In this document: positions 54,410 through 64,000 of the stretch, one piece after another | How positions within the stretch are numbered: position 1 is the stretch's first letter | Layout: the number at the start of each line of letters is the position of its first letter | DNA from: Ephemerocybe angulata | Taxonomy: Eukaryota; Basidiomycota; Agaricomycetes; Agaricales; Psathyrellaceae | Direction: 5' to 3' | Assembly: GCA_013368325.1 (NCBI GenBank) | Contig: JAACJK010000116.1 | Span: forward strand, 124,001 to 188,000 | Length of the DNA stretch: 64,000 nucleotides | Program-made: the position numbers and the translations under genes | The notes under the pieces: model-generated | Seen by the model: only the letters and a program-made list of their open reading frames with translations | What the model was told of the DNA's origin: nothing | The model's database searches: none

Positions 54410-56900
54410 GGGATTGGCATCATCCCTCCACATTCCCTTTCCTCTCTCCCTCACTTACCTCTTCATTCATCGCTCTCTACACCCTCTTTGGAGTTGTGAC
54501 ACTCAACTCAGTATATCATTGCCTTAACTATCCAGTTGTTGTCGTCGCCGTCGACGTCAACTGACTCTGGTATGCCGTTTCTTCTTTCCTTGAGTATGAT
54601 GTCATTTTCTCATTTCTCATTAGCGCCCGCAGAACGAACCTCTCGTTTGGTCTAGCCAGCTGGTTTACAGCTCGACACCGACACCCAGTCGGCCAAGAAT
54701 TGCAAGGGTACGTCTATTGACTCGCTTCAAGTTGCCTGCCCCGTTGCTCACAAGTCGTTTGTTGATTCTTAGTCCCATCGCGCAACTGTGAGTGAACGTT
54801 AGACACACTGTGGGCCATCTAACCTCAGACAACTCACGCTCGCTGCACAGGACCTGGAACTACAAAAGCTACGTAAGTACACACTCAGTTATACATAAGT
54901 CAGCTCACTCATTTCATTTGACTGTAGCGGATAACTTTAGAAAACGAAACCAATTTATTAAGAATCCTATGTACATTGACAAGACGTCGACCTCGGACAC
55001 GCGTGACGCCAGCTCACGATGCACGACGATGAGCTGGAAGGCCAGGGTGCTACGCAAAGGTAAGCACCGGCTCGTTCGCCTACAGTACAGTTCACTGACG
55101 ATTTGACCCATAGGGGCCCACAAACCCGCACCCGCACCTTCTGTCCTGCCCAAACCGCCATATCTCTGCCCTTCACCACAGTCGTACACGTCCACCGCGC
55201 CGTCGTTCGTGAGGCTTGAACGGCCGAGATTTGCCCGAAAGGCTGAACGAATGGAAACAGTCAGTCCACATCGTCAAAATGTTAATCTTTGCTTACCATT
55301 TACTAACCACCCACATAGCCCCGGCGTCCTCTTGCGTCACGGCCCACACACGTCCCGCTGACGATTTGTGAGCCGTAACCCTCTACTCCACCAAGCTCGC
55401 CACTCGCGACACTATCGTCGCCGTACACGTCAAGCACGACGCCGCTCGTGGGCCAATTTGTGAGAGAAAGCCTGTAAATAAAGTCGGTCAGTTCAAGTCG
55501 TCGAGTGCTTAATCTTTTACTGACCGCCTACATTAGCCCGGCCGTCCTCGCAGGCCATGGCCCACACACTTCGCACCGACGATTTGTGACCCATGGAGGA
55601 CCGACACCGACACCATTGCCCTCCGTTCCCCCCAGCCCATGTCGATTCTGCCCTTCGCCGTCGCTGTGCACGTCCAGCGCGCCGCTGCCCGAACGGCCAG
55701 GCTTTGCGCGAAAGGCTGATTAAATGAAGTCAGTCAGTCCACATCGTCACCATGACACTCGTTTACTCACCATTTTCCATCGCCGACATAGAACTCGCCT
55801 GCACCGCAACCGCCGTGTCTCACAAATCCCGGCCCAGACACGGCGCGTCCGTGAATGGCTTTCGTCGCACATCTGGCGCGGCTTGCTGGGCCCCGAGCCT
55901 TCGGCCGCTGCTTGCAGCCTTCGTTGAAGGCCTCTGGTAATGCCAGGTAAGTCTACTATCGGCCTACGAGGACATGCTATTCACTCACCTCTGAACCTCT
56001 AGTCACGCTACATCATCCATCCACCCATCCGCTTGCTGTCCATCGCCAGGCCCATCGTCGATCGCATGGTGGTGGGAATGCGCGCGAGATTCTGTGGTTG
56101 GGCTGGCCGGCGTTCGTCCCATCGGCGAAGGCTGTCGTCGCACGTCGAGCCCGGTTTGCTAGGCCTCCCCATATCGCGTCGATTTCGGACTAGACCAGCG
56201 GTCAAACAGGTAAGCGTCGCTCGCACTACTATTAAGAGAAATCTTACTCACAGATACTGCTTCGAAGATCACGAATGCTGTGGCCGGATCGTCGGCGCCT
56301 CCCAGCGGTGGGTGAGTCTCGTCGCACGTCGAGCATCTTGCTGAAGAATCTGGCACTGCCGTTTCGTTGTCTGTGGTCATCGTAAGTACCCCTCGCATTG
56401 ATCTGAGCAGAATTCACGGACACTGCTTCGAAGGCCCAAATCACGAATGTCGTCGTTGCGTGGCCTGGGCCATAATGTAAGTGTGCCGTTGGTCTAGGAG
56501 TGCGGGGATTTGCTTACCTTTTGAGTTTCCAGATGGCTCCCTTCTCGTGCACTTGTCGGCCGGCCGCGCGGGTTCTGTCGTTGGTGAGTGCGGTTAGTCG
56601 ACTGTGCTTGACTTGCTTGCTGACTGCCCGGTACTCAAGCCGAATTCGTGAGGTGCTGCGAGGGTCGGCTTGCATGATCCACTCTGGTGGAGAACCGTGA
56701 GTCGCGCTCGCTGGTCGATCGGCCATCGCGCAAGGGAGTTCTGGCGGAGTTGGGTCAAGGACGCGTGCTGGTCGCCGTGTGTGTGTTCGTTGTCGATGGT
56801 TCTAGTTAGTAGCAGCTCCGAGCTCGTAGAAATAGTCATCTGTGGTGCAAATTAGCTTACTCGTCCACACGCGCGGTGTCGGTACTGACCTTGGATGTTC
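54410..56900 (+). ncRNA. Candidate multi-exon non-coding RNA with repeated micro-exons
   Basis: Well-formed splice pairs give exons about 54410-54569, 54624-54707, 54773-54787, 54851-54872, 54928-55059 and one from 55114, with 50-65 nt introns like those of neighbouring genes. Further donor/acceptor pairs continue to about 56,530 (GTAAGTCTACTATC...CTCTAG, GTAAGCGTCGCTC...CACAG, GTAAGTGTGCCG...TTCCAG). Joined exons have no long frame. Between about 55,110 and 55,800 a module of roughly 240 bp recurs three times with its acceptor (CACATAG or ACATTAG before CCCGGCGTCCTC-like exon starts). Two later segments share ACTGCTTCGAAG and ATCACGAATG. The ends and the strand are inferred from splice signals only. 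Confidence 0.4.
55110..55800 (+). repeat. Three imperfect ~240-bp tandem modules
   Basis: Each module runs through GACGATTTGTGA, a GTACACGTCCACCGCG-like stretch (GTCAAGCACGAC, GTCCAGCGCGCC), a GAAAGGCTGA-like stretch, GTCAGTCCACATCGTC and a short T-rich region ending in a CATAG/CATTAG acceptor. Identity is partial but the order of elements is kept, so whole exon-intron units appear to have been multiplied. Confidence 0.55.
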
Positions 56901-57856
56901 GGAGTCGCTGGCTTTCGGTTTGGTAGGGCATCGGACGGCTCCTTGAACTTTACGGCCTGAGTTTGAGAGCATGCCTGGCTGTGCCAAGATGCGGCGAGGT
57001 CTGTTGGGACTCGAGCGCAGTTGAGATCTTGCAGTGGAAAAGGCGGCAGGGTGCGTGATGGAGGCGTCGAAAGGAGGCGCGGGCGGGCGTCGAGGGAGGC
57101 ATTGATCGCGTCCAACAAGGAGACGGCCGGGATCGAGGCGTGTGCGATGTGGGCGATTTGGCGTGCGAGGGGCGTTGAGCGCCGGGGGGAGTGCGCATCG
57201 ATTGGTGTGATGTGCGGCATTGGGAAATCACAGCTGCTTTCTGGGGCCTCGAGGCTTTGTTTAGCTTTTTGCCCGGGTTCTCTTACCGCTTGTGCTAGGT
57301 TGGGCGTTTGGTCCCGGGTTGGCTGGGTCGAGGACGGGAAGGGCTTAATGGATCGAGGGAAGTGGCCTATCGGATCGCTGGTGGTTATCTCTCTACTTGC
57401 CCTCGGCCGGCGTCTACCTGTACGTAGTCGAGAGCTTCCAAGACCCGATGCACGTTCTATCTGCATTCCGTATACCGCCGCAAAGCCTGTATGCCGTGTT
57501 CCAGGATCCTCAACAGCAGCCCGAAGCTCTTTTTTCATGCAACGAAGCTCTAGACTTGTGTGATGGATTGAACGTTCGCTGGCTCGCAGAAATGTCGGAT
57601 GCGGGCAGACATCGGCGCGAGGCCGGCGGGGCGTGGGAAGGATGACGGAGTTGCCATTTCGGGCCAAGCATGACGATTAATTGGGCATCGCGATGATATC
57701 GACGATAGAACTCCTTCTTTTGACTCGCTCTCTCACTTGCTCGCCGCGCCCCGGTATATAAACGGGGAGTCCGACTTGGTCCTACCATTACACGGCTTTA
57801 TCTGTCCCACCACAACCTATCTTCCTCGACAAGCAAACACTTTCCTTCCCCCTATT
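56901..57856. other. Upstream region of TPS2 with an indel relative to the duplicate
   Basis: From about 57,190 it matches the region upstream of the TPS2 fragment. Positions about 57416-57626 are absent from the fragment's upstream sequence. That 211-bp segment holds an open frame reading YLYVVESFQDPMHVLSAF and is flanked by GGCCGG on both sides. No gene is supported. A TATA box follows at 57755. Confidence 0.55.
57755..57762 (+). promoter_or_regulatory. TATA box of TPS2
   Basis: TATATAAA in CCCCGGTATATAAACGGGG lies 95 bp before the TPS2 start codon, conserved in the duplicate. Confidence 0.78.
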
Positions 57857-60800
57857 ATGGATTCGTTCTCGGAGCCGTACACCCGCGAGGGCGACGACAT
57901 TTCGATCTCGCGCTTCCAGGACAAGATTCGGCAGCTCGAGGAGGAGCACAGGAAGAACGGGATCCCGCTCTCGGGGCGTATCATCCATGTCGTGCACTCG
58001 CTGCCTATCACCGTCACGCTCGACACCGCCAAGCGTGCTGGGCCCCCGACGCCGCCCGCAGAGGAGAGCGGCACCAGCGGCCCCGCAGCGTCTTCGGATG
58101 GGGCGGCGTCGGCGAAGTGGGATCTTACGGCGCGCTATGGGCATGCTGCGATGATTAGCGGGATCATGTCGCTGGGCGCGACGCACGAGCAGTGTATTGT
58201 GGGGTGGACGGGGGATATTTTGGTGCCGGGTGCGGGGGCGAATGCGAGCACGACGAATACGTCGGTGGATAAGGTGCCGTCTGCGAGTGTGGGGGCGGAG
58301 GAGCGGAAGGCGTTGGAGGAGGAGCTGAGGGGGTTCCAGCCGAAGGATAGCGATATCGACGATGAGCTGCATCGCAAGACGGCGTATGTGCCTGTGTGGC
58401 TGGACGATAAGATTGCGCATGGGCATTATGATGGGTATTGCAAGCAGAGTGCGTTTTTCCTTTTCTCTTTGGGTTTGCTAGAGTTAGGCTGACGCTGGGT
58501 TGTGCAGCGCTGTGGCCGATGTTTCATTATCTCCTCTGGCAGGACGTCGCGACCGAGTACGCTTCGGCCGACCAGCATTACCCGCACTACGAGGCTGTCA
58601 ACGCTGCGTTTGCGCGTCGCATCGTCGAGATCTACAAGCCCGGCGATCTGATTTGGGTCCACGACTACCATCTCCTCTTGCTCCCCAGGTGAGTCTTGCT
58701 TCTTTCCTTCAATCCATCTGTCTGTCTACCTTGGGGCGTCGCCGCAGAGCATTCATTCGAATTTGCGCGTCACTCCTTGCACACCGCATCATTCCTCCTC
58801 ATCCTTGGCTCCAGGTTACGATACTGATGATGCGTCGCTTTCCAGGCTCGTTCGTGACTCGATCCCCGATGTCGTGCTTGGACTGTTCATGCACACCCCC
58901 TTCCCCACAAGCGAACTTTTCCGGTGCCTTCCTCGTGAGTACTGCCCCCGCATTGGTCTCATCTTTTCTCCGTGCTCCAGGAGCCGCGTGCGGTGCATTT
59001 GCCCACATCGTTTCCCCACGAAAACGCCCTCGTCGGCTAGCTGAATGTTCAGCCGCGTCTGGGGTAAATGTTCAGTGCGGGGCGCTCGACGCGTTGCCGA
59101 CGCCCCCTGATTCACATGCTGCCCATCCGAGCGAGCTCCGCCCGTGTCGTCGATGGACTGGCCCACCGAGGCCCCTGGCGGCGCGCCCCCAGACCCACAC
59201 TCGCGGGCGCGCTGATTCGCTGTGCCCGACGAGTCGTGACGCGCCGACGACGCGTCTGACGGCCCAATGAAATCATCGCTGACTGTGACGTCATAGGCCG
59301 GAAGGAAGTCCTTGATGGCATGCTCGGAGCAAATCTCGTCTGCTTCCAGGTGAGTAGGCGCCTATTTCGCGGCAGATCGTCGAATCGTGAACTCCCTGAT
59401 TTACGAGCGTTCTTTTGCATGTTTAGACGTATTCTTATGTCCGCCATTTCATCTCGACGTGTATCCGGGTGTGTGGATATGAGGCGAATTCGAGGGGTAT
59501 CGATGTTGATGGGCATGTCACTGCTGTTATGCACTGTCCTGTCGGCATCGATGCTGACCGTGTTGCGCGAGACGTGTAAGTCGGTTCCTGTGGGGTGGAG
59601 GATGCATATCTGACGGATTTGCGTTGCAGGCAACGCCCTGGGATCCAGCCGAAACTCGAGGCCCTTATGAACCTCTACGAGGGCAAGAAGATCATCGTCG
59701 GACGGGACAAGCTCGATGTCGTCAAGGGCGTCGTGCAGAAGGTAGGAGTCGCGTCATTCGCACCTCGATATGGCCCCTGACCACGGACCGTGCTCCCTTA
59801 GCTCCGTGCCTTCGAAAAGCTGCTCCAGGATTACCCTGAATGGGTGGGCAACGTCGTTATGATCCAGGTCACCAGCCCCTCGTTGACGGATTCGCCCAAA
59901 CTCGAGCGCGTTGTGAGCGAACTTGTGGCCCATATTAATGGAGAGTACGGAAGCCTCGATTTCATCCCTGTCCATCACTAGTGCGTTGTGCCCGCGAGCT
60001 CCCTCGGGATCGTCCTAATCGCGATCTTTTAGCCACCAAGCGTTGAAAAAGGACGAGTTTTACGCTCTCCTCAGTGTCGCCGATTTGGCGGTTATTACCC
60101 CTCTCCGTGACGGCATGAACACGACGAGCATGGAGTTCGTTATCGCGCAGGAGAAGACGAACAAGAGCCCCAGCGTGCTTTCCGAATTCATGGGTATCAG
60201 CAAGAACATGGAGGAGGCGCTGCTGGTGAATCCCTGGGATCTAGGAGTGAGTTCCCGTTCCCCTTCTTTTTCAACCCCGGTTTGCAGCATGGTGCCTGCG
60301 CCGTGTTTCATCGATCATCACCATCGATCTTCTCCGGGCCCTGTCGCGATCGCAATACGGAAAGAATCAGAACTAATCCACCCGATTCGCTCTTGCAGGG
60401 CGTTGCAGCCGCTATCAACCAGGGACTGCTGATGTCACCTGCCGAGAAAGCATCGAGGCATGAAAAGCTATATAAGGTCGTCACCACGCACACCTCCCAC
60501 AGCTGGGCTGCTGTTCTCGTCAAGATGTTGCTCGAACAAATGGGCATCCAAGGCATGGCTAGACAGACGCCGTACATCCCCAAGGACCAACTCGAGGGTC
60601 TCTACCGCAATGCGAAGAAGAGGCTGTTCCTGTTCGATTACGATGTGAGTGCTTCGTCGCCGCCGTCGTGTTGCGTTCCGCCGTGCTGATTGTCGGCTTT
60701 CCTGTGATGCAGGGCACGCTCGCGCCGATCGTCAAAGTGCCATCGATGGCCACACCATCAGAGGCGACCCTCGAAGCGCTCGAACGGTTGTCGGCGGACC

Positions 60801-61830
60801 CAAAGAACGTGGTTTACATCATCTCAGGGCGCGACGGCGAGTTCCTGGAACAGCATTTGGGGCATCTCGAGAACGTCGGGTTCAGCGCGGAGCACGGAGG
60901 ATTCGTGCGAGAACGCGGATCGAAGGAGTGGACGAACTTTACGAAGGCGCTGGACATGAGCTGGATGTCGGAGGTGGAGGAGATTTTCCGGTACTACACC
61001 GAGGTTCGTGCAGTTATCTTCTGGCCTGGGCCGTCCCGCGTCCCGAGTGCGCCGGGTGGGTGGATAGGGATGATATATGATGCTGACTCGTGTTTTTAAT
61101 TCGCTTGATAGAGGACGACGGGAAGCCATATCGAAGTGAAGAAGAGCTCGATTACATGGCATTATCGGGGTGCCGATCCGGAATGGGGGTGCGTTGCTTG
61201 TGATTGTGGATGAACGTGTGTGTTGACCCTGCCTTATCTAGGCTGTTCCAGTGCCGCCAGTGTCAGGATCTGTTGGAGAACAACCTTGCGCATAAGCGCC
61301 CCATTGAGGGTACGCGATTAATTATCGGTGCTTCCTTGTGATTTTGTGTTGACGTTCCTCCATCGATAGTTCTTGTTGGGAAGAAGAACCTTGAGGTGCG
61401 GCCTATCGCGGTGAACAAGGGCGAAATCGTCAAGAGGATCTTGTACCAGAACCCCGATGCCGAGTTCATCTTCTGCGCTGGTGACGACAAGGTATGTTTA
61501 ATCCCAATCTACGTTTAGTGCACAGCAGCTGATTGGTGTTTTCGTTCTCCCCTTCAGACCGACGAGGACATGTTCCGCGCGCTCCTGCTCTTCGCCCCGG
61601 GGCAGACGCAAGTGAAGATGGACGCGCCGCTCGCCGTGACGCTCATCGACGGCGAGGGCAAGCCCCCGGTGGACCTTGCGATCAAGCCCGAGGCGGTGTT
61701 CACGACGGCGGTGGGGCACAGCAGCAAGCGGACGCTGGCGAGCTGGCACGTCACTGCGCCGCAGGAGGTCGTGGACCATATGCTGGACCTCGTGCGCCCC
61801 GGCGGGGACGCGGAGAAATCGAACCTGTGA
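57857..61830 (+). CDS. TPS2: Trehalose-6-phosphate phosphatase, two-domain TPS2
   Basis: Fourteen exons are 57857-58448, 58508-58688, 58846-58934, 59297-59349, 59427-59575, 59630-59741, 59802-59980, 60033-60246, 60399-60644, 60713-61003, 61112-61188, 61242-61309, 61370-61491 and 61558-61830. The 881-residue product matches the size of yeast Tps2. It dephosphorylates trehalose-6-phosphate to trehalose, a stress protectant. The N-terminal GT20-like part has HDYHLLLLP, MLGANLVCFQTYSY, GRDKLDVVKGV and DGMNTTSMEFV; the NTT form and SPSVLSEFMG are typical of Tps2, not the synthase Tps1. The C-terminal HAD phosphatase has FDYDGTLAP (nucleophile Asp), YIISGRD and CAGDDKTDEDMFRALL. Intron 3 is 362 nt. 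All phases agree. Confidence 0.93.
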
Positions 61831-62024
61831 GCGAGGGTCGGCGCTCGTCGGCTTTTTCTTCTTCTTTACTTTGGGTGTTTGGATTTCTTATATTCGCTTT
61901 TTTTTGTTTGCTTTTTTTTATATTTCTCTCTGTCGGCTCTCTTGGTTTTGGTATTTGTGAAACTGAAACGCTATGGACGCGGTTATATTCTCGAATTGTA
62001 TCATTACGCTTTGGAAGGGTGTGG
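61831..62024 (+). other. TPS2 3' flank
   Basis: A T-rich stretch with TTTTTTTGTTTGC and TTTTTTTATATTTC directly follows the stop codon and is a likely 3' UTR and polyadenylation region. Confidence 0.5.
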
Positions 62025-62264
62025 ATGGGGGCGGAGCGGGAGCTGGGGGAGAGGCAGGTGCCTATGTCGTTGGAGCAGGGGCAGATGCCAGTGCCGGTGC
62101 AGGTGCGGGAGTTGGGTGCGGATGCAGGCGTAGATGCGAAGGAGGTTAAACCACTGGCACCGATCTCGTCCCTCACGGCGTACGATTCGAACCTCATCCA
62201 GCTCGCGGTGCCGTGCGCTGTGCTCGCTGTATGTACGTGGTACGTTTTCTCGAGGTTCGTTTGA
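62025..62264 (+). CDS. Possible small tail-anchored protein
   Basis: A 79-codon frame starts at an ATG at 62025 and stops at 62262-62264. The first 50 residues are polar and Gly/Glu-rich (ERELGERQVPMSLEQGQ). The last 22 form a hydrophobic helix, LIQLAVPCAVLAVCTWYVF, followed by SRFV, the layout of a C-terminal membrane anchor. No family is recognised. It could equally be a chance frame in the TPS2 3' flank or the last exon of another gene. Confidence 0.3.
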   Translation: MGAERELGERQVPMSLEQGQMPVPVQVRELGADAGVDAKEVKPLAPISSLTAYDSNLIQLAVPCAVLAVCTWYVFSRFV

Positions 62265-62854
62265 GGCGTTCGCCTTCTTCCTCTTCCCTTTCCATCTTTC
62301 TTCGACCTTTCCCCTTGTCTGCTATGTATCCAGAATGACTTTCTGCCTCCTCGTTTGTTATTCTCTTGTTCCCCTCTCCCTGCCCCTGTCCTGTTCTGCC
62401 TTTGATACCACCGAACCACCGACCGACGATGTCTTTCGCGCACGTTATATATAGTACTTAGATACATACTGTTCTTGTTTTGCGTTTGGTGTATAGTTAC
62501 GAATCGTGGATGTGTTATGATTAGAAAACGATGTATATATGTGAATGAGCTTGCAAGGTCGCAGTCACCGGCATCGTTGTCTGATTGGCGCCCTTCTGTC
62601 AATGACGCAGTGTTGTCATTGCTACATTAAGGGCGGAGACCAAGCCGGCGGACAGTCGAGAGTTTTGAGTTATTTGGATTCTCATCGCTAGTCGAAGTGA
62701 TGGTGCGCAGGTTGTTAAGTAGTCTAAAGCTGCAGCCGCACGGGAGGGCGAAGGAAGTCGATGGAGAAAGTAGATAAGGGAAGCGTGAAAGGTCGCGAAC
62801 AAAGCGTTGGCGTAGCAAATAAAGTGAAGTAGTCCTTCTGAGAATAGCTTGATA
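62265..62854. other. Intergenic, convergent between TPS2 and NLR copy 4
   Basis: A pyrimidine-rich part (62,270-62,400) and an AT-rich part (TATATATAG, 62,448) follow. No gene is recognised. Confidence 0.5.
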
Positions 62855-64000
62855 TCAGTCTTGGGAGAGATATGTTGTGGGACGGGTAAGCGGCCAGTGT
62901 TCGTATTCAGCCGCGGGTTGTCCTAGGGGCAAGTCTTCCCCACATCTACCGGATTCAATGAGTATTAGGACGGCAGGAAAGGCTGTGTATTCGTGGAATG
63001 CCTACCTCAACCAGTGCTCGCCGTGGAAGACCGCGTCTCGAAGCTCAATTTTGGTGGTCGGCACGTTTGCGAGAATCTCTTGCAGACCGCAGACATACAA
63101 ACCTTCATGGCAGAAGGGTGGGATCCACATGAGGAGATCACCGTTCGTGTTCTGCAGCCAGCCATCCTCTCCAATTGTGGCGCAACCGTATGAATATTCG
63201 TGGAGAAAGAGGGGCTCTAATAGTAGTAAGGAAGATGGGGATGTTAGCTAAGGATAGTTATAAGAAAGATAGACTGCTAAACGATTGTCGCACCTTGACT
63301 TCCTCGGGCTCCAAGAGCTTGAGGGAGCTTCCAGACCCGAACGGTCTTATCATCTGAGCCGGACGCAATGCAGCTCCCGTCGGGGGAGAACGCTACTGAG
63401 GTAATGCCGCGGGTATGGCCAATGAACGGATCCAAAGCAGCTTTGCCTGTCTGCACATCCCAGACCCGAACGGTATTGTCATACGAGCAGGAAGCAATGT
63501 ACCGCCCATTGGGCGAGAAGGCTACCGAGTTAACCACATCCTTATGTCCCTTGAATGTGCCCATAGTCACTTGGCCCGTCTGCGTATCCCAGAGCTGGAT
63601 GGTTTTGTCCCTCAACCCAGAGGCGACGTGCCTCCCGTCAGGCGAAAACGCGACCGACCGAACAGAGGTGTGGCCTTCAAATGGAGCCATGGTAGGTTGA
63701 CCCGCCTCAACATCCCAGACCCGGACGGTCTTGTCGTCCGAGCCAGAGGCGATGTACCGCCCATCGGGCGAGAAGGCCACCGACCGAATGTAGCCCGTAT
63801 GTCCCTTGAATGGCTCCAAAGCAGGTTTCCCTGTTCGTGCGTCCCATACTCTGACAGTCTTGTCCTTTGAAGCAGAGACGATGTGTTTTCCATCCGGTGA
63901 GAAAGCAACCCTACTTCCATTCCCTACTATGGGTGTGTCCAATGCCATTTTGCCAGTCCGAATGTCCCAGAGGTGGATAGTTTCACCCGAGCTAGAGGCA
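62855..64000 (-). CDS. Inverted fourth NACHT-WD40 NLR, 3' part
   Basis: The gene is on the minus strand and enters from the right edge. Exons read 64000-63294, 63216-63006, and a last exon from about 62,934 to the TGA at 62855-62857. The visible part encodes the last six WD40 repeats (SVAFSPDGRYIASGSDDKTV and similar) and the tail with GEDGWLQNTNGDLLMWIPP and HGEHWLR. The WD40 exon ends KLPQALGARGSQ, with the same exon boundary and phase as copies A-C. One repeat is a residue short (EGHTSVRSV against the usual GHTxxVxSV). No stop or frameshift is seen in this part. Its NACHT domain lies outside the window. Confidence 0.85.

Overview
The window is nuclear DNA of a filamentous basidiomycete, probably a mushroom-forming Agaricomycete. 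The support is dense 50-75 nt GT-AG introns in almost every gene, NACHT-WD40 (fungal NLR-like) genes with near-perfect 43-residue WD repeats, an MFSD5-type transporter, a two-domain TPS2, and a transposon family with a PHD-tailed transposase. No prokaryotic or organellar features and no tRNA or rRNA gene were recognised. All gene models below come from reading splice sites by eye and checking that exon phases agree.

Positions 1 to about 40,800 hold a segmentally duplicated NLR array. The unit is an upstream block of about 2-3 kb, a 9-exon NACHT-WD40 gene of about 1,530 residues, a conserved 3' tail and, after copies B and C, a decayed antisense copy of an MFSD5-like transporter. Copy A (4334-15576) is cut in its penultimate exon by a 6.2-kb DNA transposon (9015-15239) with perfect terminal inverted repeats and an 8-bp target duplication. 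Copy B (18006-23007) carries a 1-nt deletion in a G run. Copy C (28693-36230) is split inside the NACHT domain by a young LTR element (30140-32668) with a 5-bp target duplication. A fourth unit (38463-40835) keeps only the upstream block. Copies A and C share an almost identical WD40 half while C resembles B upstream, so the array is a recombination mosaic.

From 41,171 to 47,321 lies a conventional gene block: an intact MFSD5/molybdate-anion-transporter-like gene (-), a protein-L-isoaspartate O-methyltransferase (-), and a divergently transcribed three-RRM SR-type protein resembling yeast Gbp2/Hrb1 (+).

From 47,322 to 62,264 lies a duplicated TPS2 region. A promoter-plus-three-exon fragment of trehalose-6-phosphate phosphatase (48664-49960) precedes the complete 14-exon gene (57857-61830). 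The 7.9 kb between them has no credible protein gene but holds a TATA-led series of good splice-site pairs with no open frame (about 54383-56900), 240-bp exon-intron module repeats and a 24-bp-stem hairpin.

At the right edge (62855-64000, minus strand) is the 3' end of a fourth, inverted NACHT-WD40 gene, so the NLR cluster continues beyond the window.

The most unusual content is (i) the PHD-finger, P-element/THAP9-like transposon with an empty-site allele in a sister gene copy, (ii) the LTR element carrying one unfamiliar ORF and no pol, (iii) NLR paralogues whose differences concentrate at fixed WD40 positions, and (iv) the apparently non-coding micro-exon locus.
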